This document shows, in pieces, positions 1 through 8,978 of a stretch of DNA of 64,000 nucleotides (position 1 is the stretch's first letter; each line of letters opens with the position of its first letter). Both the position numbers and the translations under genes were made by a program. Where the stretch lies: assembly GCF_030408795.1 (NCBI RefSeq), contig NZ_CP047211.1, positions 620,001 to 684,000 of the forward strand. The letters run 5' to 3'. The notes under the pieces were generated by a model. That model was given only the letters and a program-made list of their open reading frames with translations. It did no database searches and had not been told where the DNA came from. The DNA is from Corynebacterium hansenii (GTDB lineage Bacteria > Actinomycetota > Actinomycetes > Mycobacteriales > Mycobacteriaceae).

Positions 1-2
1 TG

Positions 3-71
3 TTCTACCAGCAGTTCGACCGTGCGGTCGTGGAGATCACGGGCCTGTTCGACCTGGAGGGCGAGTTCTAG
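3..71 (+). CDS. C-terminal end of an unidentified protein (5' end outside window)
   Basis: An open frame enters from the left edge and ends at TAG 69-71, giving 22 residues (FYQQFDRAVVEITG... ending GEF). The stop overlaps the GTG of the next gene by one base, so the two are probably co-transcribed and translationally coupled. The fragment is too short to recognise. In M. tuberculosis the gene upstream of the DUF6912 homologue is a polyphosphate kinase, but I see no residue that supports this here. Confidence 0.55.
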   Translation, partial: FYQQFDRAVVEITGLFDLEGEF

Positions 72-571
72 TGCGCGTGTACGTGCCGGCCACGTTCGGC
101 ATGCTCGGCGAGCTGCTTTCCGACGGCGCGGTGGTCCCGCGCCGCGGCTGGGCTTTCGCGGTGACGCCGGCCCTGCGCGACTTTTACGTGGAGGGCGACG
201 ACGAGGAGCTGGCGGACATCGCCTTCGACGAGGCCTCGCGGGCGTCGCTGCGGCTGCTGTCGGCGTACGACGGCGAGTTTCCGCACCGCCGCGTCGTGAT
301 CGCCGCCGACGTCGCCGACGATGCGGTCGAGCTCAAGCCGGACATGGGGGAGGCGGTCGTCGCGCTGTCGGGGGATCTGTCGCGCGACGACGTCGCCGCC
401 ATCCACGTCGACGTGGAGGCCGCGGAGCAGCCGGTGGAGAAGGCCATCGCCGCCGTCGACGCCGCCGACCTGGGGGACGAGGACGCCGAACTGACCGTGG
501 GGGATTGCCTCGAGCGGCCGCTGGCCTGGTACGACGCCGCGGAGTTGCCCATGCTCGTGGATCTGCTGTAA
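71..571 (+). CDS. DUF6912 family protein (Rv3231c-like)
   Basis: This 166-residue protein starts at GTG 71 and shares one base with the preceding stop. It is acidic, has no membrane segment or signal peptide, and begins MRVYVPATFGML, the typical opening of the actinobacterial DUF6912 family. No catalytic motif is visible and the family function is unknown. In mycobacteria the same gene sits next to the Rv3230c-desA3 pair, and here it directly precedes the equivalent pair. A fresh promoter lies downstream at 620-648, so it probably ends the upstream operon. Confidence 0.7.
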   Translation: MRVYVPATFGMLGELLSDGAVVPRRGWAFAVTPALRDFYVEGDDEELADIAFDEASRASLRLLSAYDGEFPHRRVVIAADVADDAVELKPDMGEAVVALSGDLSRDDVAAIHVDVEAAEQPVEKAIAAVDAADLGDEDAELTVGDCLERPLAWYDAAELPMLVDLL

Positions 572-619
572 CCGGCGCCGACGGGGGTGGCCGCCCCCAC
601 CGCCGGTCGTTTCCCCGGC

Positions 620-648
620 TTGACCGAAAAGTTACCCCGCCGTAAGCT
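620..648 (+). promoter_or_regulatory. Sigma-A-type promoter of the reductase/desaturase operon
   Basis: TTGACC at 620-625 and TAAGCT at 643-648 are separated by exactly 17 bases. Transcription would start near 655, inside the palindrome at 653-669 and about 25 bases before the GTG at 680. Confidence 0.6.
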
Positions 649-652
649 ACGC

Positions 653-669
653 TTCCGTAATCTACGGAA
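653..669 (+). promoter_or_regulatory. Perfect 7-3-7 palindrome at the predicted start point: candidate operator
   Basis: TTCCGTA at 653-659 and TACGGAA at 663-669 form a perfect inverted repeat around ATC. It overlaps the transcription start predicted from 620-648, a position where a bound repressor would block initiation. TetR-type regulators of lipid genes use operators of this size. No regulator is encoded next to it, so its identity is unknown. Confidence 0.5.
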
Positions 670-679
670 AGGGGAACCG

Positions 680-1720
680 GTGAGCATTGGCAATCGCCTT
701 CGCGGCGCGTTCCGTCACCTGTCCACGCCGCTGATGCCGGACGACTACACGCGGCTGGTCAATCCGCTGTGGTCCAAGCGCGAACTGCGCGGGCAGATCG
801 AGCGCGTGTCGCGGCCGGCGGAGGACGTCGTCGAGCTGGTCATCAAGCCCGGCTGGGGAGTCCCGGCCGATTTCCGCGCCGGCCAGTACATCGGCGTCGG
901 CGTGCGCGTCGACGGGCGCCTGGTGTGGCGCTCCTACTCGCTGACCAACGCGCCGCAGTCCGCCGACGGCATGCTGACCGTCACGGTGAAGGCGCAGGAG
1001 CAGGGCCGCCTGTCGCAGCACCTGGTCGCCAACGTCACCCCCGGCACCGTGGTGCGCCTGGCCGCGCCGGCCGGCGATTTCCACCTGCCGGAGCCGCCGC
1101 CGGCGAAGCTGCTGTTCATCACCGCCGGTTCCGGCATCACCCCCGTGATGTCCATGCTCCGCGACCTGGAGCGCCGCGGCGGCATCAAGGACGTCATCCA
1201 TCTGCATTCGGTCCGCGACCGCGCGGGCCTGCTTTTCGACGGCGAGCTGGACCGCCTGAGCCGCGAACAGCCGGGGTACGCCCTGACCGTCCGCGAAACC
1301 GGCATCGACGGCCGCCTGTCCATCGACGAAATCAAGCGGCTCGTGCCGGACGTGGCCGACCGCGCCACCTACGCCTGCGGCCCGTCGGCCATGCTCGACG
1401 AGCTGGAGGACGGCCTGCCCGGCGTGCGCACCGAGCGCTTCACCCTCGACCGCGGCAACACCGACGCCCAGGGCGGCGTCGTCAGCTTCCCCGGCCGCGG
1501 CGAAATCGAGGTCGACGGAGCCACCACCATCCTGGAGGCCGGCGAGAAGGCCGGGATCCAGCTGCCCTACGGCTGCCGGATGGGAATCTGCGCGACCTGC
1601 GTGCAGCAGCTCGCCGACGGCACCGCGCGCGACCTGCGCACGGGCGAAACCCATGAAGCCGGCGAGCGCATCCGCGCCTGCGTCTGCGTCCCCGCCGGCG
1701 ACGTCGCAATCGAACTGTAG
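680..1720 (+). CDS. FAD/NAD(P)H reductase with C-terminal 2Fe-2S ferredoxin domain (Rv3230c-like desaturase partner)
   Basis: This 346-residue protein would pass electrons from NAD(P)H through flavin and a 2Fe-2S centre to the adjacent desaturase. The N-terminal two thirds is a ferredoxin-reductase module with RSYSLTNAP (FAD-binding RxYS) near residue 90 and GSGITPVMSML (NAD(P)-binding) near 155. The C-terminal domain has the plant-type cluster C-x4-C-x2-C (GCRMGICATC) and a final Cys in IRACVC. GTG 680 is chosen because it has a purine-rich SD (GGAAAGGGGA) and follows the promoter. An upstream in-frame GTG at 587 would place the promoter inside the gene. A 27-base gap separates it from the desaturase. 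In M. tuberculosis Rv3230c is the redox partner of DesA3. Confidence 0.88.
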   Translation: MSIGNRLRGAFRHLSTPLMPDDYTRLVNPLWSKRELRGQIERVSRPAEDVVELVIKPGWGVPADFRAGQYIGVGVRVDGRLVWRSYSLTNAPQSADGMLTVTVKAQEQGRLSQHLVANVTPGTVVRLAAPAGDFHLPEPPPAKLLFITAGSGITPVMSMLRDLERRGGIKDVIHLHSVRDRAGLLFDGELDRLSREQPGYALTVRETGIDGRLSIDEIKRLVPDVADRATYACGPSAMLDELEDGLPGVRTERFTLDRGNTDAQGGVVSFPGRGEIEVDGATTILEAGEKAGIQLPYGCRMGICATCVQQLADGTARDLRTGETHEAGERIRACVCVPAGDVAIEL

Positions 1721-1747
1721 ACACACGGGAAACACGGAGACACACAC

Positions 1748-3112
1748 ATGGCAATCGCCGACATCAAGGCCTATTCGCACCTGTCCGAGGAAGACGTCGC
1801 CGAGATCGGGCGCCGCTTCGAGGCCATCGCCGCGGAGCACCGCGCCACCCTGGGGCCGAAGGACGCCCGCTACATCCGCACCCTCATCCGCGTGCAGCGC
1901 GGCCTGGAGGTCGCGGGCCGCAGCCTGCTGATGCTCCCGACCCTGGGCATGGCCCTGGACAAGGCCGGCTACAAGACCCGCAAGGGCGGCCTGCTGCCGC
2001 GCTCGCTGCGCACCCCCGCCCACAAGGGCCTGTGGTTCGCCGGCGTCGGCGCGCTGGGCCTGGCCAAGGTCCTGGAGAACCTGGAGATCGGCCACAACAC
2101 CATGCACGGCCAGTGGGACTGGATGAACGATCCGGAGATCCACTCGTCGACGTGGGAGTGGGACAACTCCTGCCCGTCGTCCGGCTGGAAGCACTCGCAC
2201 AATTACGTGCACCACAAGTACACCAACGTCCTGGGCATGGACAACGACGTGGGATACGGCATCCTGCGCGTCACCCGCGACAAGAAGTGGAAGCCGCTGA
2301 CGCTGACGCAGCCGATCCAGAACGTCATCCTGGCGTCGCTGTTCCAGTGGGCCGTGGCGTTCTACGACGTCGAGCTGGGGGCGGTGTTCGCCGAGAAGAA
2401 GAAGTGGGAGGACGCCAAGCCCCAGCTGATGGAGGTCTTCCAGAAGTCCGGCCGCCAGCTGCTCAAGGACTACGCGCTGTTCCCGCTGCTCGCCGGCCCC
2501 CGCTGGGGCGAGGTGGCCAAGGGCAACGCCGTGGCGAACCTGATCCGCAACGTCTGGGCCTACGCCGTGATCTTCTGCGGCCACTTCCCGGATGACGCCG
2601 AGACGTTCACCAAGGACCAGTACAACAACGAGAACAAGGCGGAGTGGTACCTGCGCCAGATGCTCGGCTCCGCCAACTTCCACGGCGGGTTCATCCTGTC
2701 GGTGCTGTCCGGCAACCTGAACTACCAGATCGAGCACCACCTGTACCCGGACATGCCGTCCAACCGCCTGGCCACCATCTCGGAGCAGGTCAAGGAGATC
2801 TGCCGCGAGTACGACCTGCCGTACAACACGGGTTCCTTCCCGCGCCAGCTGATGCAGGTCCAGCGGACCATCCTGAAGCTGTCGCTGCCGGACCGTTTCC
2901 TGGTCGCCGACCCGGACAACGCGCCGGAGGTCCGCTCGGAAAAGGCGTTCGTCAAGTACCCGCAGGTGGAGGCGCAGCTCGACGCCTCGGCCAACCCGCG
3001 CCGCGGCCTGCGCACCGGCCTGCGACTGCTCAAGCAGCTGCGCCCGGGCGTCCGCGAGGTCGTCGCCGCCTACACCGGCCGCTCGACCCGCGAGGTCATG
3101 CCGGCGCGCTAG
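1748..3112 (+). CDS. desA3: Membrane acyl (stearoyl-CoA-type) fatty-acid desaturase, DesA3-like
   Basis: This 454-residue membrane di-iron desaturase would insert a double bond into saturated acyl chains using electrons from the upstream reductase. The histidine boxes are visible: HNTMH near residue 117, HSHNYVHH near 150 and QIEHH near 327 (EHHLYPDMP). Hydrophobic stretches near 95-110 and 205-220 fit membrane segments. CGGAGA at 1735-1740 is a good SD for ATG 1748. It is the second gene of a two-gene operon. Its TAG shares a CTAG tetranucleotide with the stop of the convergent ClC gene. Paralogues with other acyl substrates cannot be excluded. Confidence 0.88.
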   Translation: MAIADIKAYSHLSEEDVAEIGRRFEAIAAEHRATLGPKDARYIRTLIRVQRGLEVAGRSLLMLPTLGMALDKAGYKTRKGGLLPRSLRTPAHKGLWFAGVGALGLAKVLENLEIGHNTMHGQWDWMNDPEIHSSTWEWDNSCPSSGWKHSHNYVHHKYTNVLGMDNDVGYGILRVTRDKKWKPLTLTQPIQNVILASLFQWAVAFYDVELGAVFAEKKKWEDAKPQLMEVFQKSGRQLLKDYALFPLLAGPRWGEVAKGNAVANLIRNVWAYAVIFCGHFPDDAETFTKDQYNNENKAEWYLRQMLGSANFHGGFILSVLSGNLNYQIEHHLYPDMPSNRLATISEQVKEICREYDLPYNTGSFPRQLMQVQRTILKLSLPDRFLVADPDNAPEVRSEKAFVKYPQVEAQLDASANPRRGLRTGLRLLKQLRPGVREVVAAYTGRSTREVMPAR

Positions 3113-4437
3113 GTGCCCCGCTTCCTGCGGCTCCACGGCATCTGGATCTGCTTCGGCAGGCTCAGGGCCGACCGCAGGATCTCACCGGTCAGCGCCGCCG
3201 TGGCGCAGGCCAGGAACAGGGCCAGGTATGCCTCGGAGGACTGGCCGGTGAACTCGACGGTGACGATGAGCGCGAACAACGGCGCGGCCATAGACGTCGA
3301 CAGGAACGCCGCGGCGCCCAGCAGCGCGAAGTCCGCCGGCGGCAGGCCGGGGAAGAGCGGCTGGACGACGAAGCCGACCAGGTAGCCCAGCAGCGCCCCG
3401 ATGGCGAAGCCCGGGGTCAGCACGCCGCCCACGGCGCCCGAACGCAGGGTGATGAGCACCGCGATGATCTTCGCCACCACGAGCGTCAGCGCGAAGGTCC
3501 ACACCGGGGTCGACTCCAGCACCGAGGTGGCGGCGAAGCGTCCGTTGCCCAGGACCTCCGGCAGGTGCAGCGACATCGCCCCGACGGTCGCGAAGGCCAG
3601 CGGCAGGGCCCACAGGATGTGCGCGCCCTTCGGGGTCGCGGCCTCGGCGCGCGACGCGGCGTACCGGAACGCCATCCCGGCGATGCCGCAGATGACGCCC
3701 AGCGCCAGGGCGACGGTGAGGTTGCCGAAGCCCTCCGACAGCGACACCGTCGAGTACAGCGGCTGGTCGCCCACGACGATGCCGGCGGTCACGGTGGCCA
3801 CCGCCGAACAGGCCAGGACCACCATCACGGCGCGGACGGTGACCGTCGTCAGCAGGATCTCGAACGCGAAAACCGCTCCCGCCAGCGGAATGTGGTAGAT
3901 CGCGCCGAGGCCCGCACCGGCGGCGGCCGCCACCAGAAGCCGGGTCGTGCCGCGGTCGATGCCCAGGCGGTGGGCGATCTGCGTGGACATCATCGCGCCG
4001 GCCTCGCGGGGCGCGTTTTCGCGGCCCACCGACGCGCCCGCGGCGACGGTGCCCATCTGCAGGAATACGTTGATCAGCGTCTCCAGGACGGGCATCCGCG
4101 CACCGGACATGCCCTCCTCCACCGACTGAATGGGGCGGCCGAGCCTGCGCACCGCCCACCACGCGGGCGCGGCGATGAGCCCGGCGACGGTGATGCCCAG
4201 GAAACGCTGCACGCCCGACGTGCCCTGGGTGACCACCGGGACGTCGGCCTCGTGCTGGCCGTAGACGATGCTCTCGATGCCGTGGAGCATGTAGACCAGC
4301 AGCGCCGCGAACAGGCCCGTGGCGACGCCCACGACGAACGTCCACAGGCACAGGCGCACCAGATCCGCGGCGGTGCGGCGATCGCGCCGCACCTCCTTGT
4401 CCGTGTCCTTGTCGGTGTTCCCCTCAGTCCCTGTCAA
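3109..4437 (-). CDS. ClC-family chloride channel or Cl-/H+ antiporter
   Basis: The protein is about 442 residues with roughly ten hydrophobic segments. ClC signatures are present: GASVGRENAPREAG (variant of GxxGREGP, with the gating Glu retained) near residue 138 and SGAVGGVLTPG near 313. The start is uncertain. The first usable codon is TTG at 4435-4437, overlapping the rsgA end by 14 bases. A GTG 16 codons later is the alternative, but its AAGGAG is directly abutting. It is the last gene of aroA-rsgA-ClC on this strand and converges on the desaturase. The ion carried and the channel or antiporter mode cannot be read from the sequence. Confidence 0.85.
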   Translation of the reverse strand: MTGTEGNTDKDTDKEVRRDRRTAADLVRLCLWTFVVGVATGLFAALLVYMLHGIESIVYGQHEADVPVVTQGTSGVQRFLGITVAGLIAAPAWWAVRRLGRPIQSVEEGMSGARMPVLETLINVFLQMGTVAAGASVGRENAPREAGAMMSTQIAHRLGIDRGTTRLLVAAAAGAGLGAIYHIPLAGAVFAFEILLTTVTVRAVMVVLACSAVATVTAGIVVGDQPLYSTVSLSEGFGNLTVALALGVICGIAGMAFRYAASRAEAATPKGAHILWALPLAFATVGAMSLHLPEVLGNGRFAATSVLESTPVWTFALTLVVAKIIAVLITLRSGAVGGVLTPGFAIGALLGYLVGFVVQPLFPGLPPADFALLGAAAFLSTSMAAPLFALIVTVEFTGQSSEAYLALFLACATAALTGEILRSALSLPKQIQMPWSRRKRGT

Positions 4438-5437
4438 TGTCGAGTTCCCAGTCCTCGTTGTCCTGGAGCGTCGTCAGCAGCCCGCGCACGGCCATGGCGC
4501 GGCGGTGGGACGCCCCCTCCAACCTGTCCAGCGCGCATTCCGGGTCCGCGGGCGGGCCCAGGTGCGTGCAGCCGCGGGGGCAGTCCTCGATGGCGGCGGC
4601 GAGATCGTCGAAGACGGCCAGCACCGTGTCCGGCGTGACGTGCGCCAGCCCGAAGGACCGGATGCCCGGGGTGTCGATCGCCCAGCCCCCGCCCGACAGC
4701 GGCAGCGCCACCGACTGCGTCGACGTGTGGCGCCCCTTGCCCACGCCGCTGACCTCCCCCGTGGCACGCCCGGCGCCCGGGACCAGGCGGTTGACCAGGG
4801 TGGACTTGCCCACGCCCGAATGGCCGATGAGGGCGGACACCTTTCCGCCGACGACGTCGAGAAGCGGCTCGATCGGGTCCTCCACCCCGCAGACGATGAC
4901 CGGCACGCCCAACTCGGCGAATTCGCCGGCGAATTCCGCCGGGTCCGCGAGGTCGGACTTGGTCAGGCACAGCACCGGCGACACGCCGCCCGCGTAGGCG
5001 GCGACCAGCGCGCGCTCGACGAAACCCGTGCGCGGCGGCGGATCGGCCACGGCGCAGACGATGAGCAGCAGCTCGGCGTTGGCCACGACGATGCGCTCGA
5101 AGGGGTCGTTGTCGTCCGCCGTGCGGCGCAGGACGCTGGTGCGGTCGGCGAGCTTGACGATCCTCGCCAGCGTCCCCTCCCGCCCGGAGACGTCGCCCAC
5201 CACGCCGACGCGGTCGCCGACGACGATGTTCGTGCGGCCGAGCTCGCGGGCCCGCATGCAGTTGATCGGCTCGTCCCCGCCGTCGAGCACCACGCCCCAC
5301 CGCCCGCGGTCCTTGGTGACCACCAGCCCCCACTTGGCGTCGGCGTGCTTCGGCCGGTCCTTCGTCCGCGGCCTCGACCCCCGCCCCGGCCGGACGCGGA
5401 CGTCGGATTCATCCCAATCGCGGCGCCGGCGGCTCAG
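4424..5437 (-). CDS. rsgA: Ribosome small-subunit-dependent GTPase A (RsgA), 30S maturation factor
   Basis: This circularly permuted GTPase helps late 30S assembly. An N-terminal OB-type domain ([16 protein letters not shown]) precedes the permuted G motifs: [17 protein letters not shown] (G4), [12 protein letters not shown] (G1) and [10 protein letters not shown] (G3). A C-terminal zinc site has [10 protein letters not shown] plus a later Cys. The start is unusual. The conserved N-terminus [12 protein letters not shown] has no ATG. A CTG at 5435-5437 overlaps the aroA TGA (CTGA) and has AGAGGA six bases upstream. An in-frame GTG at 5485 would add 16 residues and overlap aroA by 52 bases. With CTG the protein has 337 residues. 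Confidence 0.9.
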   Translation of the reverse strand: MSRRRRDWDESDVRVRPGRGSRPRTKDRPKHADAKWGLVVTKDRGRWGVVLDGGDEPINCMRARELGRTNIVVGDRVGVVGDVSGREGTLARIVKLADRTSVLRRTADDNDPFERIVVANAELLLIVCAVADPPPRTGFVERALVAAYAGGVSPVLCLTKSDLADPAEFAGEFAELGVPVIVCGVEDPIEPLLDVVGGKVSALIGHSGVGKSTLVNRLVPGAGRATGEVSGVGKGRHTSTQSVALPLSGGGWAIDTPGIRSFGLAHVTPDTVLAVFDDLAAAIEDCPRGCTHLGPPADPECALDRLEGASHRRAMAVRGLLTTLQDNEDWELDIDRD

Positions 5438-6762
5438 GGCGCGTCCTCTTCCGGGGCGAGCGGGAGCCCGACCATCTCGCTCCACCGCATGTCGAAGTCC
5501 GGCATGGTCTTGCCGGTGGTGGCGATGTCCTCCACCCGCACGCCCGGCACCCGCAGGCCGATGATCGCCCCGGCGGTGGCCATGCGGTGGTCGGCGTAGG
5601 ACATCCAGTCGCCGCCGTGCAGCGGGGCGGGCTCGATGCGGATGCCGTCGTCGAGCTCGGTCGCGCGGCCGCCCAACCGGTTGATCTCGGCGACCAGCGC
5701 CGCCAGGCGGTTGGTCTCGTGGCCGCGCAGGTGCGCGATGCCGGTGAGCTCCGAGGGGGTGTCCGCCAGCGCCGCCATCGCGGCGACGGTCGGGGTCAGC
5801 TCGCCGATGTCGCCCATGTCCAGGTTGATGCCGTGCAGCGACGCCGGGCCCTCGACGGTGAGGTCGTGGACGCCCGATTCGTGCGCGCCCCGGGGCTTCA
5901 GCAGCACGCGGCAGCCCATCGCCTGGAGGATCTCGCGGATCCGGTCGCCCGGCTGCACGGTGTCGGTGGGCCAGCCGGCGACGGTGACGCGGCCCCGGGT
6001 GACCGCGGCGGCGGCGAGGAACGGGGTCGCGTTGGACAGGTCGGGCTCGACGTGCCACGTGCGGCCGCGCATCTCGCCGTTGCGCACGTGGAAGGCGCCG
6101 TCGCTTTCCTCCACGGTGACGCCGGCCCGGCGCAGCATGTCGATGGTCATGTCGATGTGCGGACGCGACGGCACGTCGCCGACGGTCCGCAGCGTCAGGC
6201 CCTTCTGGTAGCGCGCGCCCGCCAGCAGCAGGCCGGAGACGAACTGCGACGACGCCGACGAGTCGATCTCGACTTCGCCGCCGATGTCGCCGACGGGGTT
6301 GACCGTGAAGGGCAGCGCATCGCCGTCGATGTCGGCGCCCAGGTCGCGCAGCGCATCGAGCACCGCGCCCATGGGCCGCACGCGGGCCTCGGGGTCGCCG
6401 TCGAAGAACACCGAACCGGTGGCGATCGCGGCGATCGGCGGCACGAAGCGCATCACCGTGCCGGCGAGCCCGCAGTCGATCGTCCCGCCCCGGAGGACGC
6501 GGGGGTTGACCTCCAGGGTGTGGTTGGGCGCGCCGGAGTACCCGGAGCCGGTGCGGATTTCCGTGCCCATCGCCTTCAGCGCCGAGATCATCAGGTCCGT
6601 GTCGCGCGAGCGCAGGGCGCCGTGGATGGTCGACGGCGTCGACGACAGCGCCGCGATGATCAGCGCGCGGTTCGTGATGGACTTGGACCCGCCGATGGAG
6701 ACCGTCGCGGTCACCGGGTGGTCGGCGGCGGGGGCTGGCCAAAATTCACTGGGGGGAGTCAC
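5434..6762 (-). CDS. aroA: 3-phosphoshikimate 1-carboxyvinyltransferase (EPSP synthase)
   Basis: This 442-residue enzyme makes EPSP from shikimate-3-phosphate and phosphoenolpyruvate in chorismate synthesis. Motifs include [12 protein letters not shown] at the N-terminus, GLAGTVMRF (the LxGNAGT-like PEP loop), SRPHIDMT and DHRMAT near the C-terminus. GTG 6762 is chosen because it directly precedes the conserved N-terminus. A GATGAT element ends six bases upstream, compatible with a leaderless transcript. It is first in an operon with rsgA and ClC and is divergent from the SRAP gene 58 bases away. Confidence 0.95.
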   Translation of the reverse strand: MTPPSEFWPAPAADHPVTATVSIGGSKSITNRALIIAALSSTPSTIHGALRSRDTDLMISALKAMGTEIRTGSGYSGAPNHTLEVNPRVLRGGTIDCGLAGTVMRFVPPIAAIATGSVFFDGDPEARVRPMGAVLDALRDLGADIDGDALPFTVNPVGDIGGEVEIDSSASSQFVSGLLLAGARYQKGLTLRTVGDVPSRPHIDMTIDMLRRAGVTVEESDGAFHVRNGEMRGRTWHVEPDLSNATPFLAAAAVTRGRVTVAGWPTDTVQPGDRIREILQAMGCRVLLKPRGAHESGVHDLTVEGPASLHGINLDMGDIGELTPTVAAMAALADTPSELTGIAHLRGHETNRLAALVAEINRLGGRATELDDGIRIEPAPLHGGDWMSYADHRMATAGAIIGLRVPGVRVEDIATTGKTMPDFDMRWSEMVGLPLAPEEDAP

Positions 6763-6820
6763 GCATCCATCATCCCCCAATTCGCGGCGGCGGGTCGGCA
6801 AGGGGTGCGACCATTGGGGC

Positions 6821-7450
6821 ATGTGCGGACGATTCGTGACCTTCACCGTGGGCGATGAGCTCGTCCAATCGCTTAGCGACGTCCCCGGCCTCGCCCCGGT
6901 CGCCGTCGACGGGGAGTTGCCGGGCAAGCGCTGGAACGTCGCCCCGACCATGCCCATCACGGCGGTGGCCGGGGCCGATGACGGCGGGACCGTGGCCGCG
7001 GCGGTGCGCTGGGGCCTGGTGCCCCATTGGTCGAAGTCGATGCCGAAGACGCCCTACTTCAACGCGCGGGCGGAGACGTGGCGGGAGAAGCCGGTCTTCC
7101 GCGACGGCGAGCCCTGCGCCATCCCCATGGACGGCTGGTACGAATGGCGCGACAAGGCGCCCTTCTTCGTCGCCGCGCCGGGCGGGCGGCCGATGCTGGT
7201 GGCGGGGCTGTGGGCGCGGTGCGGGGACATCGTCAGCGCGACCATCCTGACCACGGACGCCGTCGGCGGCCTGGCGGACCTGCACCACCGGATGCCGCGC
7301 GTGCTCGCCGACGACGAGGTGGCCGGTTGGCTCGGCGGCGGGGAAGTCGGCATGACGGACCCCGCGCTGGTGGAGACGCTGACGGTGGAGCCGGCGAACC
7401 GCGCCGTGGGCAACGTCGCCAACGACGGCGAGTGGCTGCTGGAGCCCTAA
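6821..7450 (+). CDS. SRAP-domain abasic-site DNA-protein crosslink protein (HMCES/YedK-like)
   Basis: This 209-residue protein starts MCGRF, so removing Met exposes the catalytic Cys2 that forms a covalent bond with abasic sites in single-stranded DNA. Other family motifs are NVAPT near residue 45, NARAET near 80, WYEWR near 106 and HHRMP near 153. In bacteria SRAP proteins shield abasic sites and belong to the SOS-response-associated peptidase family. The gene is divergent from aroA. Its TAA shares bases with the convergent deacylase stop (CTAA at 7447-7450). No LexA box is visible in the 58-base divergent gap. Confidence 0.9.
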   Translation: MCGRFVTFTVGDELVQSLSDVPGLAPVAVDGELPGKRWNVAPTMPITAVAGADDGGTVAAAVRWGLVPHWSKSMPKTPYFNARAETWREKPVFRDGEPCAIPMDGWYEWRDKAPFFVAAPGGRPMLVAGLWARCGDIVSATILTTDAVGGLADLHHRMPRVLADDEVAGWLGGGEVGMTDPALVETLTVEPANRAVGNVANDGEWLLEP

Positions 7451-7965
7451 TCCTCGCCGATGGCCGCGAACGTCGCGCCGGTCAGCGCCGCGAGGTCGGC
7501 GGGGGAGAGCTCGATGTCCAGGCCGCGTCGGCCGCCGGAGACGAAAATCGTGTCGTGGCCGTCGGCGCTGGCGTCGACGACCGTGGGCAGCGCCCGCTTC
7601 TGGCCCAGCGGCGAGATGCCGCCGACGACGTAGCCGGAGGACCGCTGCGCGGCGGCGGGGTCGGCCAGTTCGGCCTTCGAGGCGCCGAGCGCCTTCGCGG
7701 TGGCCTTGAGGTTGAGGCGCCCCGTGACCGGCACGACGGCGACGGCCAGTCCGGTGCGCTTGCCGTGCATGTCGACGACGAGCGTCTTGAATATCCGCTC
7801 CGCCGCGACGCCCATGTGCTCGCCGAGCCAATGGGCGGCTTCCTCGCCGAAGTGGTCGTCCGAATGGGGGAATTGGTGGACGGTGTGCGGGATCCCGGCG
7901 GAGACGCAGGCGGCGATGGCGGGGGTCGCCGCGCCGTCGCCCTTCGCTTTCTTCTTCTTGGCCAT
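7447..7965 (-). CDS. ybaK: Cys-tRNA(Pro)/Cys-tRNA(Cys) deacylase YbaK
   Basis: This 172-residue YbaK/EbsC-type deacylase hydrolyses Cys mischarged on tRNA-Pro. Visible features are a Lys-rich start (MAKKKKAKG), IFKTLVV with the conserved Lys near residue 66, [14 protein letters not shown] near 122 and [13 protein letters not shown] near 155. The SD GGGAGGA lies about seven bases before ATG 7965. It is divergent from sigH with 39 bases between the start codons, so the two promoters overlap or abut. Confidence 0.9.
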   Translation of the reverse strand: MAKKKKAKGDGAATPAIAACVSAGIPHTVHQFPHSDDHFGEEAAHWLGEHMGVAAERIFKTLVVDMHGKRTGLAVAVVPVTGRLNLKATAKALGASKAELADPAAAQRSSGYVVGGISPLGQKRALPTVVDASADGHDTIFVSGGRRGLDIELSPADLAALTGATFAAIGED

Positions 7966-7991
7966 GATCCGATCCTCCCACGTCGGGCGGA

Positions 7992-7997
7992 TAGGAT
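7992..7997 (+). promoter_or_regulatory. -10 element for leaderless sigH mRNA
   Basis: TAGGAT at 7992-7997 ends seven bases before ATG 8005, so RNA should begin at the start codon. This favours 8005 over the in-frame ATG at 7996, which lies inside the element. No SigH-type GGAA...GTT element is evident close by. Confidence 0.45.
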
Positions 7998-8004
7998 GGG
8001 ACGC

Positions 8005-8640
8005 ATGACAGCCGAAGCGACGGGAACCGATGGCGGGGGAACCGTGCGGACCGGGGAGACGGACGCCGAATTGGCGGAACGTTTCGAGCGCGACGCACTG
8101 CCCCTGCTCGATCAGCTCTACGGCGGTGCGCTGCGCATGACCCGCAATCCCGCCGATGCGGAGGATCTGGTGCAGGAGGCCTACATGAAGGCCTACCAGG
8201 GGTTCCGGTCGTACAAGCCGGGCACGAACCTCAAGGCCTGGATGTACCGGATCCTGACCAACGCGTACATCAACAATTACCGCAAGGCCCAGCGCCGCCC
8301 GGCGGAGTACGCGACGGACGACATCACCGATTCGCAGATCGCCGAGACCGCCTCCCACACGTCCTCCGGCCTGCGGTCCGCGGAGGTGGAGGCCATGGCT
8401 CTGCTTCCCGACGAGGAAATCCGCGCCGCGTTGATGGACCTCAACGAGGATTACCGGATGGTCGTCTACTACGCCGACGTGGAGGGGCTGCCGTACAAGG
8501 AAATCGCCGAAATCATGGAGACTCCCATCGGGACCGTGATGTCCCGGCTGCACCGTGGAAGGAAACAGCTCCGCGAGGCGTTGAAGGATGTGGCGAAGGA
8601 TCGCGGGTTCATCCGTGAATCGGAACTTTCGGAAAGGTGA
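8005..8640 (+). CDS. sigH: ECF RNA polymerase sigma factor SigH (oxidative and heat stress)
   Basis: This 211-residue group 4 sigma factor has region 2 at about residues 30-100 ([36 protein letters not shown]) and region 4 at about 145-200 ([26 protein letters not shown]). The intervening linker is acidic. An adjacent anti-sigma gene follows after four bases, the standard sigH-rshA arrangement of corynebacteria and mycobacteria. There it controls thioredoxin, mycothiol and protease genes. The N-terminal 20 residues are low complexity and vary in the family. Confidence 0.95.
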   Translation: MTAEATGTDGGGTVRTGETDAELAERFERDALPLLDQLYGGALRMTRNPADAEDLVQEAYMKAYQGFRSYKPGTNLKAWMYRILTNAYINNYRKAQRRPAEYATDDITDSQIAETASHTSSGLRSAEVEAMALLPDEEIRAALMDLNEDYRMVVYYADVEGLPYKEIAEIMETPIGTVMSRLHRGRKQLREALKDVAKDRGFIRESELSER

Positions 8641-8644
8641 GTCG

Positions 8645-8917
8645 ATGAACGACAGCGCGAAGCCCTGCGGACACCCCGGGACGTGCGCCGACGTGCGCCG
8701 GAGGCTCGATTCCCTGCTCGGCGGCGAATGCGATCCGGAGGAGACCCGGATCCTGGAGCGGCACATCCGCGAATGCCCGCGGTGCATGGAGGACGTCGGG
8801 TGCGAGCGCGCCCTGCGCCGGATCCTGCGCCGCTGCTTCTGCGAGCCCGCCCCCGTGGAACTGCGCCGGCGCATCACCACCCGCATCCGCGTGACCTACC
8901 GGACCTCCGGCGAGTGA
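8645..8917 (+). CDS. rshA: Anti-sigma factor RshA, redox-sensing ZAS-type
   Basis: This 90-residue protein carries the zinc-associated anti-sigma motif HIRECPRC (H-x3-C-x2-C) around residues 40-47, the redox switch that releases SigH on thiol oxidation. It has several extra Cys residues, including a CFC near residue 61. ATG 8645 has GGAAAGG as SD overlapping the sigH end, and the four-base gap implies coupled, stoichiometric expression. It is followed by a strong hairpin terminator. Confidence 0.92.
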   Translation: MNDSAKPCGHPGTCADVRRRLDSLLGGECDPEETRILERHIRECPRCMEDVGCERALRRILRRCFCEPAPVELRRRITTRIRVTYRTSGE

Positions 8918-8921
8918 CGCG

Positions 8922-8960
8922 AAAACCCCGCCGCCATCGTGATGATGGGGGCGGGGTTTC
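8922..8960. terminator. Bidirectional terminator between rshA and the bL37 gene
   Basis: AAACCCCGCC and GGCGGGGTTT form a 10-bp perfect stem with an additional inner CCATC/GATGG pairing. A-rich and T-rich ends flank both sides, which suits termination of the two convergent transcripts. Confidence 0.8.
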
Positions 8961-8978
8961 GCCGTTGATCGGTGCCGA

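Noticed and set aside
587..679. Upstream GTG 587 as start of the reductase
   Set aside because: It would put the consensus-spaced promoter and palindrome inside the coding region. GTG 680 has the SD and the conserved N-terminus.
662..3136. Long antisense open frame over the reductase and desaturase
   Set aside because: Same GC artefact; no recognisable motif and it would run through a good promoter and two conserved genes.
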